The notes under the pieces: generated by a model | The model's database searches: none | Told to the model about the DNA's origin: nothing | Seen by the model: only the letters and a program-made list of their open reading frames with translations | Shown here: one piece after another, positions 10,270-18,881 of the stretch | Position numbering within the stretch: the stretch's first letter is position 1 | Layout: each line of letters opens with the position of its first letter | NCBI GenBank assembly: GCA_023229945.1 | Contig: JALNYH010000011.1 | Location: forward strand, 1 to 58,750 | Direction: 5' to 3' | DNA length: 58,750 nucleotides | Origin: Arcobacteraceae bacterium | Lineage (GTDB): Bacteria; Campylobacterota; Campylobacteria; Campylobacterales; Arcobacteraceae | Made by a program: the position numbers and the translations under genes

Positions 10270-10941
10270 ATGTATTCTAGCTATTATATAACCCACCCTG
10301 GAAAAACCAGACTAAACAATGAAGATTCATATTTCATCAATGATATTGATGGATTATGGATTGTTTGTGATGGAATGGGTGGGCATCAAGAAGGTAATTT
10401 TGCAAGTAGACTTGTAACTGATATTTTTGAATATATGAAATTTTCAGATAATTTTGAAGAAAACTTAGAATCAATAGTTTCACAAATTTACAATATTCAT
10501 ATGTTATTAAAAAAGAAAGCACAAAAAACTGGTAAAAATTCAGTAGTGGGGACAACAATAGTATTACTTCATATAATAGGTTCAAAAGGTCTCATTATTC
10601 ATGCTGGGGATAGTAGATGTTATCATTTAAGAAATAATGAATTAACTATATTAACCCAAGACCATGCAAAAAACATTACAACCGAAAATGGCACCAGAAA
10701 AGTTTTGATTAATGCACTATCTGCCCCTGGTGAATTATCTATTGAAATTAATAAAATTGATGTGAAAAAAAATGATATTTTTTTCTTATGTAGTGATGGT
10801 ATATATGAAACTCTTTCTATTAATTTTATAAAAAATTCTTTAGAAGAGATTAATTTACAAAACGGGCTAGATAGAATTACTGAAAAAATTTTATCTGGTA
10901 GTGCTACTGACAATCTTACTGCTATTATAGTAAAGATTTAA
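10270..10941 (+). CDS. PP2C-type Ser/Thr phosphatase (PppA/TagG-like)
   Basis: 223 residues, a compact PP2C domain. Metal-site motifs are present: LNNEDSY near residue 17, DGMGGHQEG near 36, GDSRCY near 117, SDGIYE near 175 and DNLT near the C-terminus. It starts two bases after the tssM stop, so it is co-transcribed. In H1-T6SS-type systems PppA removes the activating phosphate placed by PpkA on Fha. Gene position next to tagH and the kinase supports that role here; the target is inferred. Confidence 0.9.
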   Translation: MYSSYYITHPGKTRLNNEDSYFINDIDGLWIVCDGMGGHQEGNFASRLVTDIFEYMKFSDNFEENLESIVSQIYNIHMLLKKKAQKTGKNSVVGTTIVLLHIIGSKGLIIHAGDSRCYHLRNNELTILTQDHAKNITTENGTRKVLINALSAPGELSIEINKIDVKKNDIFFLCSDGIYETLSINFIKNSLEEINLQNGLDRITEKILSGSATDNLTAIIVKI

Positions 10942-10985
10942 AATGCAAATTCATATATTTCAAACAATAATACAAAGACTTTACA

Positions 10986-11792
10986 ATGTACAATAATTTT
11001 CGTTTAAATAATAGATATACTATAAATAAACAAATTGGTAGTGGCGGACTGAGCATAGTCTTTGATGCATATGACGATTATTCAAGACATTATAAAGATT
11101 TTAGAAAATTGGCTATAAAGATTCCATATGCAAATCTTTTAAACAATCAAGATATCGATGCATTTTTATATGCAGAATACTCAAGTTTAATATCATTATC
11201 ACATCACAATATTGTAAAAGCTATTGATTTTGGTGTAGATAAATCTACAAATATACCTTATATTGTTTTAGAATTTTTAGATGGTGAATTACTTAGCCAA
11301 AAGCCATCTTATGAACTTAGTCAAATCCAAAAAAGATTTTTGACAAAACGCTTATTTGATGCAATAGATTATATCCATTCTCTAAGTATAATTCATGCAG
11401 ATATAAATCCAACTAATATAATGTGTCTCAAAAATGGTGATTTTAAACTATTTGATTTTGGTATATCAATTAATCACTCACAGATAAAAAGTTTTGAAAT
11501 AGATTATGCTAAAGTCAAAGCATACAATCCACTATATGCTGCACCAGAAGTAATATTAGGACAAAAACCAAATAAAAAAAGTGACATATTTTCATTAGCA
11601 GTAGTTTTATATGAAATGTATATTGGTACATTACCATATAAAAATAGTTCTATAGAATTAGAAAAAAATAGCATTTCTTTATTCCAATTATTAGAAATTC
11701 CATTTGGTCTTAGATATTGGATTTATAATGCTTTAAAATATAATCCACAAAAAAGAACACTTTTTTTGCCAAATTTACAAAAAAACTTTTAA
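10986..11792 (+). CDS. Hanks-type Ser/Thr protein kinase (PpkA-like, T6SS)
   Basis: 268 residues containing essentially one kinase domain. The glycine loop IGSGGLSIVFDAY (about 18-30), the VAIK-equivalent LAIKIPY, the catalytic HADINPTNIM (HAD in place of HRD), DFG (LFDFGIS) and APE (YAAPEVI) are all present, so it is expected to be active. It ends soon after the C-lobe and has no transmembrane helix or periplasmic sensor domain, unlike Pseudomonas PpkA. How it would sense a signal is not visible. It lies 44 bases after the phosphatase and before hcp. Confidence 0.9.
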   Translation: MYNNFRLNNRYTINKQIGSGGLSIVFDAYDDYSRHYKDFRKLAIKIPYANLLNNQDIDAFLYAEYSSLISLSHHNIVKAIDFGVDKSTNIPYIVLEFLDGELLSQKPSYELSQIQKRFLTKRLFDAIDYIHSLSIIHADINPTNIMCLKNGDFKLFDFGISINHSQIKSFEIDYAKVKAYNPLYAAPEVILGQKPNKKSDIFSLAVVLYEMYIGTLPYKNSSIELEKNSISLFQLLEIPFGLRYWIYNALKYNPQKRTLFLPNLQKNF

Positions 11793-11810
11793 TTTTATTA
11801 AAATTTAAAC

Positions 11811-11836
11811 TATAATTAATTTTATTATTATATAAT
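11811..11836 (+). promoter_or_regulatory. candidate hcp promoter
   Basis: Two TATAAT hexamers lie at 11811-11816 and 11831-11836 in a very AT-rich gap between the kinase gene and hcp, 34-54 bases before the hcp start. A private promoter would let Hcp, the most abundant T6SS protein, be made above the level of the operon. No clear -35 box is seen. Confidence 0.5.
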
Positions 11837-11869
11837 TACATGTTATTTTATTTTAAAAGGAGACTAAAC

Positions 11870-12394
11870 ATGAATAATCCAGTATTTATGTCAATTAAAG
11901 GAAGCACGCAAGGGCTTATCACAGAAGGTGCTTTTACACCAGAATCTGTAGGAAACAGTTATCAAGAAGGTCATGAAAATGAAACATTAGTTAGAGCATT
12001 CTCTCACAATATCAAAATACCAAGAGATGCTAATTCTGGTCAACCATCAGGTCAAAGATCACATCAACCATTTGTTGTATCAAAACTATTTGATAAAAGC
12101 TCACCATTAATTTATAATGCATTAACTAAAGGTGAAACATTGACTGAAGTTGAACTTAAATGGTATAGAACAAGTTATGCAGGTAAACCTGAACATTATT
12201 TTACTACTATTTTAGAAGACGCAGTAATTGTAGATGTACAAGCAACTATGGAACCTGAAGTTGGAGCATCACTTTCTGATGTTGCACCAATGGAGCAAGT
12301 TTCTTTTGCATATAGAAAAATATCATGGAGACATGAGACAGCTAGTACTTCAGGTGAAGATGATTGGAGAATTGGCGTAGGCAAACAAGCTTAA
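11870..12394 (+). CDS. hcp: T6SS tube protein Hcp (TssD)
   Basis: 174 residues from ATG 11870, which has AAAGGAGA seven bases upstream; an in-frame ATG at 11840 lacks this and would add ten atypical residues. The sequence MNNPVFMSIKGSTQGLITEG and later VELKWYRTSYAGKPEHYFTT are Hcp hallmarks. Hcp hexamers stack to form the inner tube fired by the sheath and carry or accompany effectors. The last part (about 155-174) is an extra tail rich in Ser, Gly and Asp. The gene is followed at once by a strong terminator, closing the T6SS operon. Confidence 0.95.
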   Translation: MNNPVFMSIKGSTQGLITEGAFTPESVGNSYQEGHENETLVRAFSHNIKIPRDANSGQPSGQRSHQPFVVSKLFDKSSPLIYNALTKGETLTEVELKWYRTSYAGKPEHYFTTILEDAVIVDVQATMEPEVGASLSDVAPMEQVSFAYRKISWRHETASTSGEDDWRIGVGKQA

Positions 12395-12403
12395 CCTTTA
12401 CAT

Positions 12404-12443
12404 AAAATTAAAGAAGAATTATCTTCTTTAATTTTTTCTTTTT
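12404..12443 (+). terminator. intrinsic terminator after hcp
   Basis: A perfect 14-bp stem (12404-12417 pairs with 12422-12435; core AAATTAAAGAAGA) with a four-base loop is followed by a long T tract. It lies 10 bases past the hcp stop. It should end the T6SS transcript and, being nearly symmetric, may also act from the other side. Confidence 0.88.
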
Positions 12444-12494
12444 TTTAAATCCCACATAAAAATAAACTTCATATATCTTTAACCATCAATAAGC

Positions 12495-12500
12495 TATAAT
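12495..12500 (+). promoter_or_regulatory. -10 box for the 12536 / ybeY operon
   Basis: TATAAT 36 bases before the start of the 91-residue gene, just after the hcp terminator. It is the likely start of the transcription unit that runs through ybeY, the exchanger, the nuclease, murJ and the ABC exporter. Confidence 0.55.
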
Positions 12501-12535
12501 ATTGCTAATTTTAATTATATTTTAAAGGATTATAA

Positions 12536-12811
12536 ATGGCTAGAAATAGATGTGCTAGAGTGCAGATGGAAGAGATGTACTTAAGACTTGTTGTTGATTA
12601 CGACAATGATGACTTTAAAAAAGAAATTCAAAATGCTATTGGTAGAATTGAAAAAGAGACCAAAATGTTTCCAAGTGTAACAAGAAGAGCAATTGATGAA
12701 CACGCTGGTAATTTCTCAATAGAATTTGAAACTAGTAATTCTAATCGTGATGCTGGTGAATTTTGTGAAAAACTTATGAGGGAGCTTGGCATTGATAAAT
12801 GTAGCGAATAA
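12536..12811 (+). CDS. conserved hypothetical protein (91 aa)
   Basis: 91 residues, soluble and charged, with an alternating pattern suggesting a small alpha/beta fold and two Cys at the ends. The ATG has an AAAGGA site and a clear promoter upstream. I do not recognise the family. Its end overlaps the start of ybeY by 20 bases, so it is translationally coupled to an rRNA-processing gene; no function is assigned. Confidence 0.75.
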   Translation: MARNRCARVQMEEMYLRLVVDYDNDDFKKEIQNAIGRIEKETKMFPSVTRRAIDEHAGNFSIEFETSNSNRDAGEFCEKLMRELGIDKCSE

Positions 12812-13226
12812 TATTGATTTAGACAATCAAACAGATATTGAATTTGATTTTGATTTAGTTAATAAAATCACAAATGATTTAACAAAAAAAGAAGTTGAAC
12901 TTATTATTACCAATAATGCAACTATACAACAGATTAATAATGAGTATAGGTATAAAGATGAACCAACTGATGTATTGAGTTTTCCTCTTGAAGAAATGCA
13001 TAATTCTCCACTTGGGACTATCGTAATAAGCAGTGACTTTGTAATTCAAAAAGCAAAAGAATTTGGTCATACAAAAGATGAAGAATTTGCATTACTTTAT
13101 CTTCATGGAATACTCCATCTTTTAGGCTATGATCATGAATTAGATGATGGTCAACATAGGGAAAAAGAAAAAGAAATTATAGAAAAATTCAATCTTCCTA
13201 CTAGTTTGATAGTTAGGAATGATTAG
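12792..13226 (+). CDS. ybeY: endoribonuclease YbeY (rRNA maturation)
   Basis: 144 residues. The zinc-binding motif HGILHLLGYDH (HxxxHxxxxxH) near residues 108-118 is complete. YbeY acts in 16S rRNA 3'-end maturation and ribosome quality control. I chose TTG 12792, giving MINVANN, because a GAGGGAG ribosome site ends seven bases before it; the alternative TTG at 12786 would sit almost on top of that site. The stop overlaps the next gene's GTG start by one base. Confidence 0.92.
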   Translation: MINVANNIDLDNQTDIEFDFDLVNKITNDLTKKEVELIITNNATIQQINNEYRYKDEPTDVLSFPLEEMHNSPLGTIVISSDFVIQKAKEFGHTKDEEFALLYLHGILHLLGYDHELDDGQHREKEKEIIEKFNLPTSLIVRND

Positions 13227-14143
13227 TGGATTTTTTTGTATTTATCATCTCTATGGCAGCACTTATTTATGGAGCTGATTTAGTAATAAAAGAGAGCGAA
13301 AGAATTGCACTTCACTATAATATATCAGGATTTGTAATTGGAGCTACTTTAGTAGCTTTTGGTACAAGTTTACCTGAAATGGCTGCAAGTGTGAGTGCAT
13401 CAGTAAAAGGTGTTCCTGATATTGCTGTATCAAATGTAATTGGAAGTGTAATATTTAATATATCGTTAGTTCTTGGGCTTGTATTTTTATTTGCAAAAAA
13501 AGTTATGCCAGATCGTGATATATTTGCCAAAGATAGTGCTTGGGCATTATTTCCTATTTTAGTCTTTTTGATTATGGGTCTTGATGGTAAAATTAGCTTT
13601 TTTGATGGCATTATATTTTTGATACTAATGGTTGCTTATTTGGTATTTTTAATACAAAGTAATCAAGTAGAAGAAATAGATGATGAACTGCAAAAAGAGC
13701 CTTTTAAATGGAATAAAACTCTTCCTTTATTATTAATAGGGTTTATCTTTACTATCGGTGGTGCTGATTTTGCGATAGATAGTGCTAGTAATATAGCAAA
13801 AAGTTTTGGGGTAAGTGAATGGATAATTGGTCTATTTTTGGTGGCAATTGGAACTAGTTTGCCAGAACTTGTCGTCTCCATAAAAGCAGCTTTATCCAAT
13901 AATGCTGATATGAGTATAGGCAATATTATAGGAAGCAATGTTGCCAATTTTACTATGGTTTTAGGTCTTGCATCTGTTGTAAATCCACTTAATGTAGATT
14001 TTAATACTTACTTTTTTGATATAGCTGCGGCTGTTATTTTGAGCTTAATGCTCGTATTTATTACGGCCAATAAACTATACAATAAAAGTGCTGGTATTGT
14101 GTTACTCTCAGTATTGGCATTAGTAGTAGCCAATAGTCTATGA
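13226..14143 (+). CDS. CaCA-family Na+/Ca2+ exchanger (YrbG-like)
   Basis: 305 residues and about ten membrane helices. The two inverted alpha repeats are visible: VAFGTSLPEMAASVSAS (about 45-60) with IGSVIFNISLVLG, and VAIGTSLPELVVSIKA (about 208-225) with IGSNVANFTMVLG. These supply the ion-binding acidic and Ser/Thr residues. It probably exports Ca2+ in exchange for Na+ or K+. The start is GTG, overlapping the ybeY stop by one base; the 3' end overlaps the next gene by four bases. Confidence 0.88.
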   Translation: MDFFVFIISMAALIYGADLVIKESERIALHYNISGFVIGATLVAFGTSLPEMAASVSASVKGVPDIAVSNVIGSVIFNISLVLGLVFLFAKKVMPDRDIFAKDSAWALFPILVFLIMGLDGKISFFDGIIFLILMVAYLVFLIQSNQVEEIDDELQKEPFKWNKTLPLLLIGFIFTIGGADFAIDSASNIAKSFGVSEWIIGLFLVAIGTSLPELVVSIKAALSNNADMSIGNIIGSNVANFTMVLGLASVVNPLNVDFNTYFFDIAAAVILSLMLVFITANKLYNKSAGIVLLSVLALVVANSL

Positions 14144-15711
14144 AAAGAATAATTGTAACTTTTTTTACTTTATTTCTATTAAATTTAAGTGCGTTTGCAC
14201 TTGAATTTAAAATTGCTAGCTACAATGTAGAAAATCTTTTTGATTTACAATATGACAAAACAGAATATGAAGAATATATTCCAGACAAAACAAATTGGAA
14301 TAAAACTATTCTTGATAAAAAACTTACCAATATATCAAAAGTTATTAATGATTTAGATGCAGATATAGTAGCTCTTCAAGAAATCGAATCAGAAACTTCA
14401 TTGCTAATACTGATGGAACAAACACCAAAATACAAATACTATTCTTTTATCAAAAACCCTCTTTCATCTATTGGGCTTGGTATAATCTCAAAATTTGAAA
14501 TAATAGAAACAAAATCAATTCCAATAGATACAAAAAATACATATTCAAGACCTATTTTAGAAGCAACATTAAAAATAGATAACAAACTTCTAAAAGTTTA
14601 TGTAAATCATTGGCGATCAAAAGCTGCAGGTGAAAGTGCTAGAATTCCATATGCTAAGAGTTTGTACAAGCATATCTCCATACAAAATGATAATATTCCA
14701 TATATAATCCTTGGAGATTTCAACTCTAATTATGATGAATTTCAGACATTTTTATATGATAAAAAACTCAATGATACAAAAGGTATAACAGCTATTAATG
14801 ATATATTAAGAACTACAATAAAAGGCAACTTTATCACACAAGAGACTATTTCAAGTTTTAATAATGAGATTGTTCATTATAATCTTTGGCTAGAAATTCC
14901 TTATTATGAAAGATACAACTATAAATTTAAAGGAACCCCAAATACTCCTGATTCTATTATAATATCATCAACTTTAATTAATGGGGATAACATATCCTAT
15001 ATAAATAACTCATTTGGAGTTTTTAAACCAGAATATATTTATAAAAAAGGACATATTCAGAAATGGAATATGGACAAAAAAGGATTTCACAAAGGAAGTG
15101 GATATTCAGATCATTTACCTATTTTTGCCTCATTTAATACAAACCAAAAAACAAATATCAAAAAAACAATAATTAAAAATATTGATTCGTCCAAAATATC
15201 TAATCTTTACAATATCGAATCTCTATCAAATCAAGTAGAACTAAAAAATGTAATTATTTTATACAAGGATGGTAATTCTGCAATCATCAAACAACAAAAC
15301 GATAGAGCAATATTTGTATATAATCAAGCAAAAAACCTGTCAGTTGGCAAAGTATATGATATAACTATTGATAAAATTAGTAGATTTTATGGGCAGCTAC
15401 AAATCACAAATATTATCAATATAAAAGAAATTAATGCAAATATTGATATAAAATCTCTTTTTATTGATGGTCACAAAAGTGATTTGTTTAATTATTCTCT
15501 ACAAAATGAGATAATTACAGGATTTCAGGCAACTTATTCAAAAAGAGATTTACATTACAATAACAAATCAATAAGACTTTATGCAAAAAACAAAGATATC
15601 CTACCACCACAAAATAGTCAAATCATAATCAAAAAAGGGCATTTAAGTCTATATAATAATACTCCACAAATTGTCATATATTCAAAAGATGACTACGAGA
15701 TAATCAAATGA
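14140..15711 (+). CDS. secreted endonuclease/exonuclease/phosphatase-family protein
   Basis: 523 residues with an N-terminal signal peptide (MKRIIVTFFTLFLLNLSAFA, cleavage near 20). The catalytic EEP (DNase I-like) fold follows: NVENLF, the metal-binding Glu in ALQEIES (about residue 83), GDFNSNY (about 192) and SDHLPIFA (about 325). A C-terminal region (about 345-520) looks like OB-type beta modules. It could be an extracellular or periplasmic nuclease or phosphodiesterase; the substrate cannot be told. It overlaps both neighbours by four bases (ATGA). Confidence 0.8.
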   Translation: MKRIIVTFFTLFLLNLSAFALEFKIASYNVENLFDLQYDKTEYEEYIPDKTNWNKTILDKKLTNISKVINDLDADIVALQEIESETSLLILMEQTPKYKYYSFIKNPLSSIGLGIISKFEIIETKSIPIDTKNTYSRPILEATLKIDNKLLKVYVNHWRSKAAGESARIPYAKSLYKHISIQNDNIPYIILGDFNSNYDEFQTFLYDKKLNDTKGITAINDILRTTIKGNFITQETISSFNNEIVHYNLWLEIPYYERYNYKFKGTPNTPDSIIISSTLINGDNISYINNSFGVFKPEYIYKKGHIQKWNMDKKGFHKGSGYSDHLPIFASFNTNQKTNIKKTIIKNIDSSKISNLYNIESLSNQVELKNVIILYKDGNSAIIKQQNDRAIFVYNQAKNLSVGKVYDITIDKISRFYGQLQITNIINIKEINANIDIKSLFIDGHKSDLFNYSLQNEIITGFQATYSKRDLHYNNKSIRLYAKNKDILPPQNSQIIIKKGHLSLYNNTPQIVIYSKDDYEIIK

Positions 15712-17027
15712 TAATAAAAGCATTCTTTACAAATAGTTTTGGGATATTGGTATCTAGGATACTAGGATTTATAAGAGATTTACTTACTGCTTCAGTATTA
15801 GGTGCAAATATATACAGTGATATCTTTTTTATAGCTTTTAAATTACCCAATTTATTTCGTACAATATTTGCCGAAGGTGCTTTTACACAAGCTTTTATCC
15901 CGGCATATGCAAGAAGCAAAAATAAACTCCGTTTTAGTACAATAATTTTTGTCAATTTTACTGGATTTATTTTATTATTTTCTATTTTTGTAACTTTATT
16001 CGCATCCATTGTAACCAAACTTATAGCTATTGGTTTTGACGAGGCCACTGTTGATTTGGCAGCTCCTTTGGTTGCTATTAATTTTTATTATTTACCTCTT
16101 ATTTTTATCGTGACTTTTATGGGTGCTTTACTCCAATACAAAAATCATTTTGCCACAACTGCATTTTCTACGGCACTCCTTAATATTGCTATGATTATTG
16201 CACTATTATTAGCTCGTGGACTAGATGAATACACTATTACATATTATCTTAGCTATGGTGTTATAGCTGGTGGGATTTTACAAGTCATTGCCCATATTAT
16301 AGCTATCAAACAAAAAGGTTTAACTAAGAATTTTGTATGCGATGTGAAAAAATGGAAAATTAAAACAAAAATTAAAACAAAAGAGTTTTATAATAAGTTT
16401 TATCATTCAACACTTGGCTCATCAACTGCTCAGATTTCTGCTTTTATAGATACTTGGCTTGCTTCATTTTTGGTAAGTGGAAGTATTAGTTATCTTTATT
16501 ATGCAAATAGATTATTCCAACTTCCACTTGCATTATTTGCTATAGCATTATCTGTTGCTCTATTCCCATCAATTGCTAGAGCTATAAAAAATGAAGATTT
16601 AGACAAAGCGCTTTTAATGCTTAGAAAATCTTTTTGGATACTTTTTGCACTTTTAGGTATTGCTACACTTATAGGTATTATTTTTGCCAGAGAAATCGTA
16701 TGGCTTTTATTTGAAAGAGGTGCATTTGATAATGAGGATACCTATAATACTTCTATTGTCTTAATTGCATATATGATAGGACTTTTACCATTTGGATTAA
16801 ATAAAGTATTCTCACTTTGGCTTTATTCTCACCAAAAACAGCTAATAGCTGCTAAAATCTCAGCTAAATCTTTGATTGCCAATATTATATTTTCTCTTAT
16901 TATGATTGCTCCATTTGGGGCGGTTGGACTGGCTTTTGCTTCAACTTTGAGTGGATTTATACTTTTGTTTTTGACAATAAAAGAGTTTGGATTTCAACTC
17001 TTTTGGCAAAGAATTATTAAACTTTAG
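15708..17027 (+). CDS. murJ: lipid II flippase MurJ (MviN)
   Basis: 439 residues and about 12-14 membrane helices. The N-terminus (NSFGILVSRILGFIRDLLTASVLG) and the segment FRTIFAEGAFTQAFIPAYA are MurJ signatures. MurJ moves lipid II to the periplasmic face for peptidoglycan synthesis. The start overlaps the nuclease gene by four bases. Confidence 0.93.
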   Translation: MIIKAFFTNSFGILVSRILGFIRDLLTASVLGANIYSDIFFIAFKLPNLFRTIFAEGAFTQAFIPAYARSKNKLRFSTIIFVNFTGFILLFSIFVTLFASIVTKLIAIGFDEATVDLAAPLVAINFYYLPLIFIVTFMGALLQYKNHFATTAFSTALLNIAMIIALLLARGLDEYTITYYLSYGVIAGGILQVIAHIIAIKQKGLTKNFVCDVKKWKIKTKIKTKEFYNKFYHSTLGSSTAQISAFIDTWLASFLVSGSISYLYYANRLFQLPLALFAIALSVALFPSIARAIKNEDLDKALLMLRKSFWILFALLGIATLIGIIFAREIVWLLFERGAFDNEDTYNTSIVLIAYMIGLLPFGLNKVFSLWLYSHQKQLIAAKISAKSLIANIIFSLIMIAPFGAVGLAFASTLSGFILLFLTIKEFGFQLFWQRIIKL

Positions 17028-17040
17028 ATAAAATATCACT

Positions 17041-18741
17041 ATGAAACAACTTTTAATACAATACATACCTTATTATAAAAATTATATAAGAAAATTTATC
17101 TATGCCTTAATAGGCATGATTCTCGTAGCAGGTGGAACAAGTGGTACGGCTTATGTTATAAAGCCGGTATTAGATGATATTTTTATCAACAAAGATTTAG
17201 AAATGCTTTATATCTTACCTTGGATTGTTGTAATCCTTTATTTCGCAAAAGGTTTTGGTAAATATATACAAACTTACTATATCTCTTTTATAGGTCAAGA
17301 TATTATAAGAATAGTTAGAGACAAACTTTTGACCCATATCTTAACTCTTGATATATCTTTTTTTCATAGTCGCCATGGTGGTGTTTTGATAAGTCGTATT
17401 ACAAATGATATTAATCGTATTCAAACTGCTGTATCGACTCAAATAGCTGAACTCATAAGAGAATCTTTAACAATTGTGGCTTTAATTGGTGTGGTTATAT
17501 TTCAAAGTCCAAAACTTGCTTTTTTTGGTCTTATTGTGCTACCTATTGCTATATATCCACTTTCTTTGCTTGCTAAAAAGATGAAAAAACTATCTTTCAT
17601 ATCTCAAGAAAAAATTGCTGATATTACCACACATTTAAGTGAAATTTTCAACAATATAGAAATAATCAAAGCAAATTCCGCACAAAAAATTGAAACTGAC
17701 AAATTTGCTGAACATAATAAAAACTATTTTAGTATTAATATGAAAGGTGTAAGAACAAATGAGCTAATATCACCACTTATGGAAACACTTGGTGCTATTG
17801 CTGTTGCTGTTGTAATAATCATTGGAGGTCGGGAAGTCATAGAAGGAGAGTTGAGTGTTGGAGCATTTTTCTCATTTATGACTGCACTTTTTATGCTTTA
17901 TACACCGATTAAAAAACTAGCTTCTTTATATAATTCTATGCAAAATGCAATTGCAGCAAATGAAAGAGTAAATGAAATATTTGCATTATCTCATTCAATT
18001 GATAATGGTGATACAGCAATGCCTTTAGAGATAGAAAATATCCAGTTTGAAAATGTAAATTTATCCTATGGAGAAAAGGAAGCACTAAAAAATATAAACT
18101 TATGTGCACATAGAGGTGAAAAAATAGCTTTGATAGGTGATAGTGGAGGTGGAAAAAGTTCTTTAGTAAATCTTATTATTAGATTTTATGACCCAACATC
18201 TGGGGACATTAAAATTAATAATACAAACTTAAAAGATTTTGATATAGAAAGTTTAAGACAAAATATATCAATTGTAACTCAAAGAATATATATCTTTAAT
18301 GATACCATAGCAAATAATGTAGCTTATGGACTAGAGTATGATGAAAATAAAATTCATGAAGCTTTAAAGCTAGCCCATGCAGAAAAATTTGTATCAAAAA
18401 TGGATAATGGAATACATACGATGCTTGATGAATTTGGGACAAATCTTTCAGGTGGACAAAGACAGCGTATTGCAATTGCAAGAGCTTTATATAAAAATCC
18501 TCAAATTATAATCTTTGATGAAGCCACATCAGCACTTGATAATGAAAGTGAATCTATTATTACAGAAGTACTTGATGAAATAAGTAATGATAAAATAGTT
18601 TTTGTAATTGCACATCGTCTTTCAACCATCAAAACAGCTGATTACATAGCAGTATTTAAAGATGGGGAAATAGTTGGATTTGGAACAGATAGTGAATTAA
18701 AAGAGAAATCTTCAGAATATAATAAACTTCTTAATCATTAA
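17041..18741 (+). CDS. ABC exporter, MsbA-like (lipid A / lipid flippase)
   Basis: 566 residues: a six-helix membrane domain (about 15-310) and a nucleotide-binding domain with Walker A GDSGGGKSS (about 366), signature LSGGQRQRIAIARAL (about 470), Walker B IIIFDEATSALD and the H-loop HRLST. This is the half-transporter form of MsbA, which flips lipid A-core across the inner membrane. It starts 13 bases after murJ, an envelope-assembly neighbour. Related multidrug half-exporters cannot be excluded. Confidence 0.88.
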   Translation: MKQLLIQYIPYYKNYIRKFIYALIGMILVAGGTSGTAYVIKPVLDDIFINKDLEMLYILPWIVVILYFAKGFGKYIQTYYISFIGQDIIRIVRDKLLTHILTLDISFFHSRHGGVLISRITNDINRIQTAVSTQIAELIRESLTIVALIGVVIFQSPKLAFFGLIVLPIAIYPLSLLAKKMKKLSFISQEKIADITTHLSEIFNNIEIIKANSAQKIETDKFAEHNKNYFSINMKGVRTNELISPLMETLGAIAVAVVIIIGGREVIEGELSVGAFFSFMTALFMLYTPIKKLASLYNSMQNAIAANERVNEIFALSHSIDNGDTAMPLEIENIQFENVNLSYGEKEALKNINLCAHRGEKIALIGDSGGGKSSLVNLIIRFYDPTSGDIKINNTNLKDFDIESLRQNISIVTQRIYIFNDTIANNVAYGLEYDENKIHEALKLAHAEKFVSKMDNGIHTMLDEFGTNLSGGQRQRIAIARALYKNPQIIIFDEATSALDNESESIITEVLDEISNDKIVFVIAHRLSTIKTADYIAVFKDGEIVGFGTDSELKEKSSEYNKLLNH

Positions 18742-18840
18742 ATATTAATAAATTTTCAATGATTACATATTTTATTACCAATAATATATATTTTTTATGA
18801 TATTATTTTCTTTTTATTTATTTCTTCTAGTATAAGATTA

Positions 18841-18846
18841 TATAAT
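18841..18846 (+). promoter_or_regulatory. candidate -10 box for the haem-motif GGDEF/EAL gene
   Basis: TATAAT 35 bases before the ATG at 18882, in an AT-rich gap of 140 bases. An AAAGGA ribosome site follows at about 18868. The rest of the gap holds a weak inverted repeat TAATCATT/AATGATTA (18732-18739 and 18758-18765) overlapping the end of the ABC exporter gene. Confidence 0.45.
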
Positions 18847-18881
18847 AAAAAGAAACCATCTAAAACAAAAGGATAGTTCTG

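Noticed and set aside
10943..10996. Mini open frame (17 codons) between the phosphatase and kinase genes
   Set aside because: It has no ribosome site and overlaps the kinase start; it looks accidental.
11398..11428. HAD in place of HRD as a sign of a dead kinase
   Set aside because: The catalytic Asp and Asn, the Lys and DFG are present; non-RD kinases are active and common in T6SS loci.
12786..12791. TTG 12786 as the ybeY start
   Set aside because: It abuts the GAGGGAG ribosome site; TTG 12792 is correctly spaced and gives the usual YbeY N-terminus.
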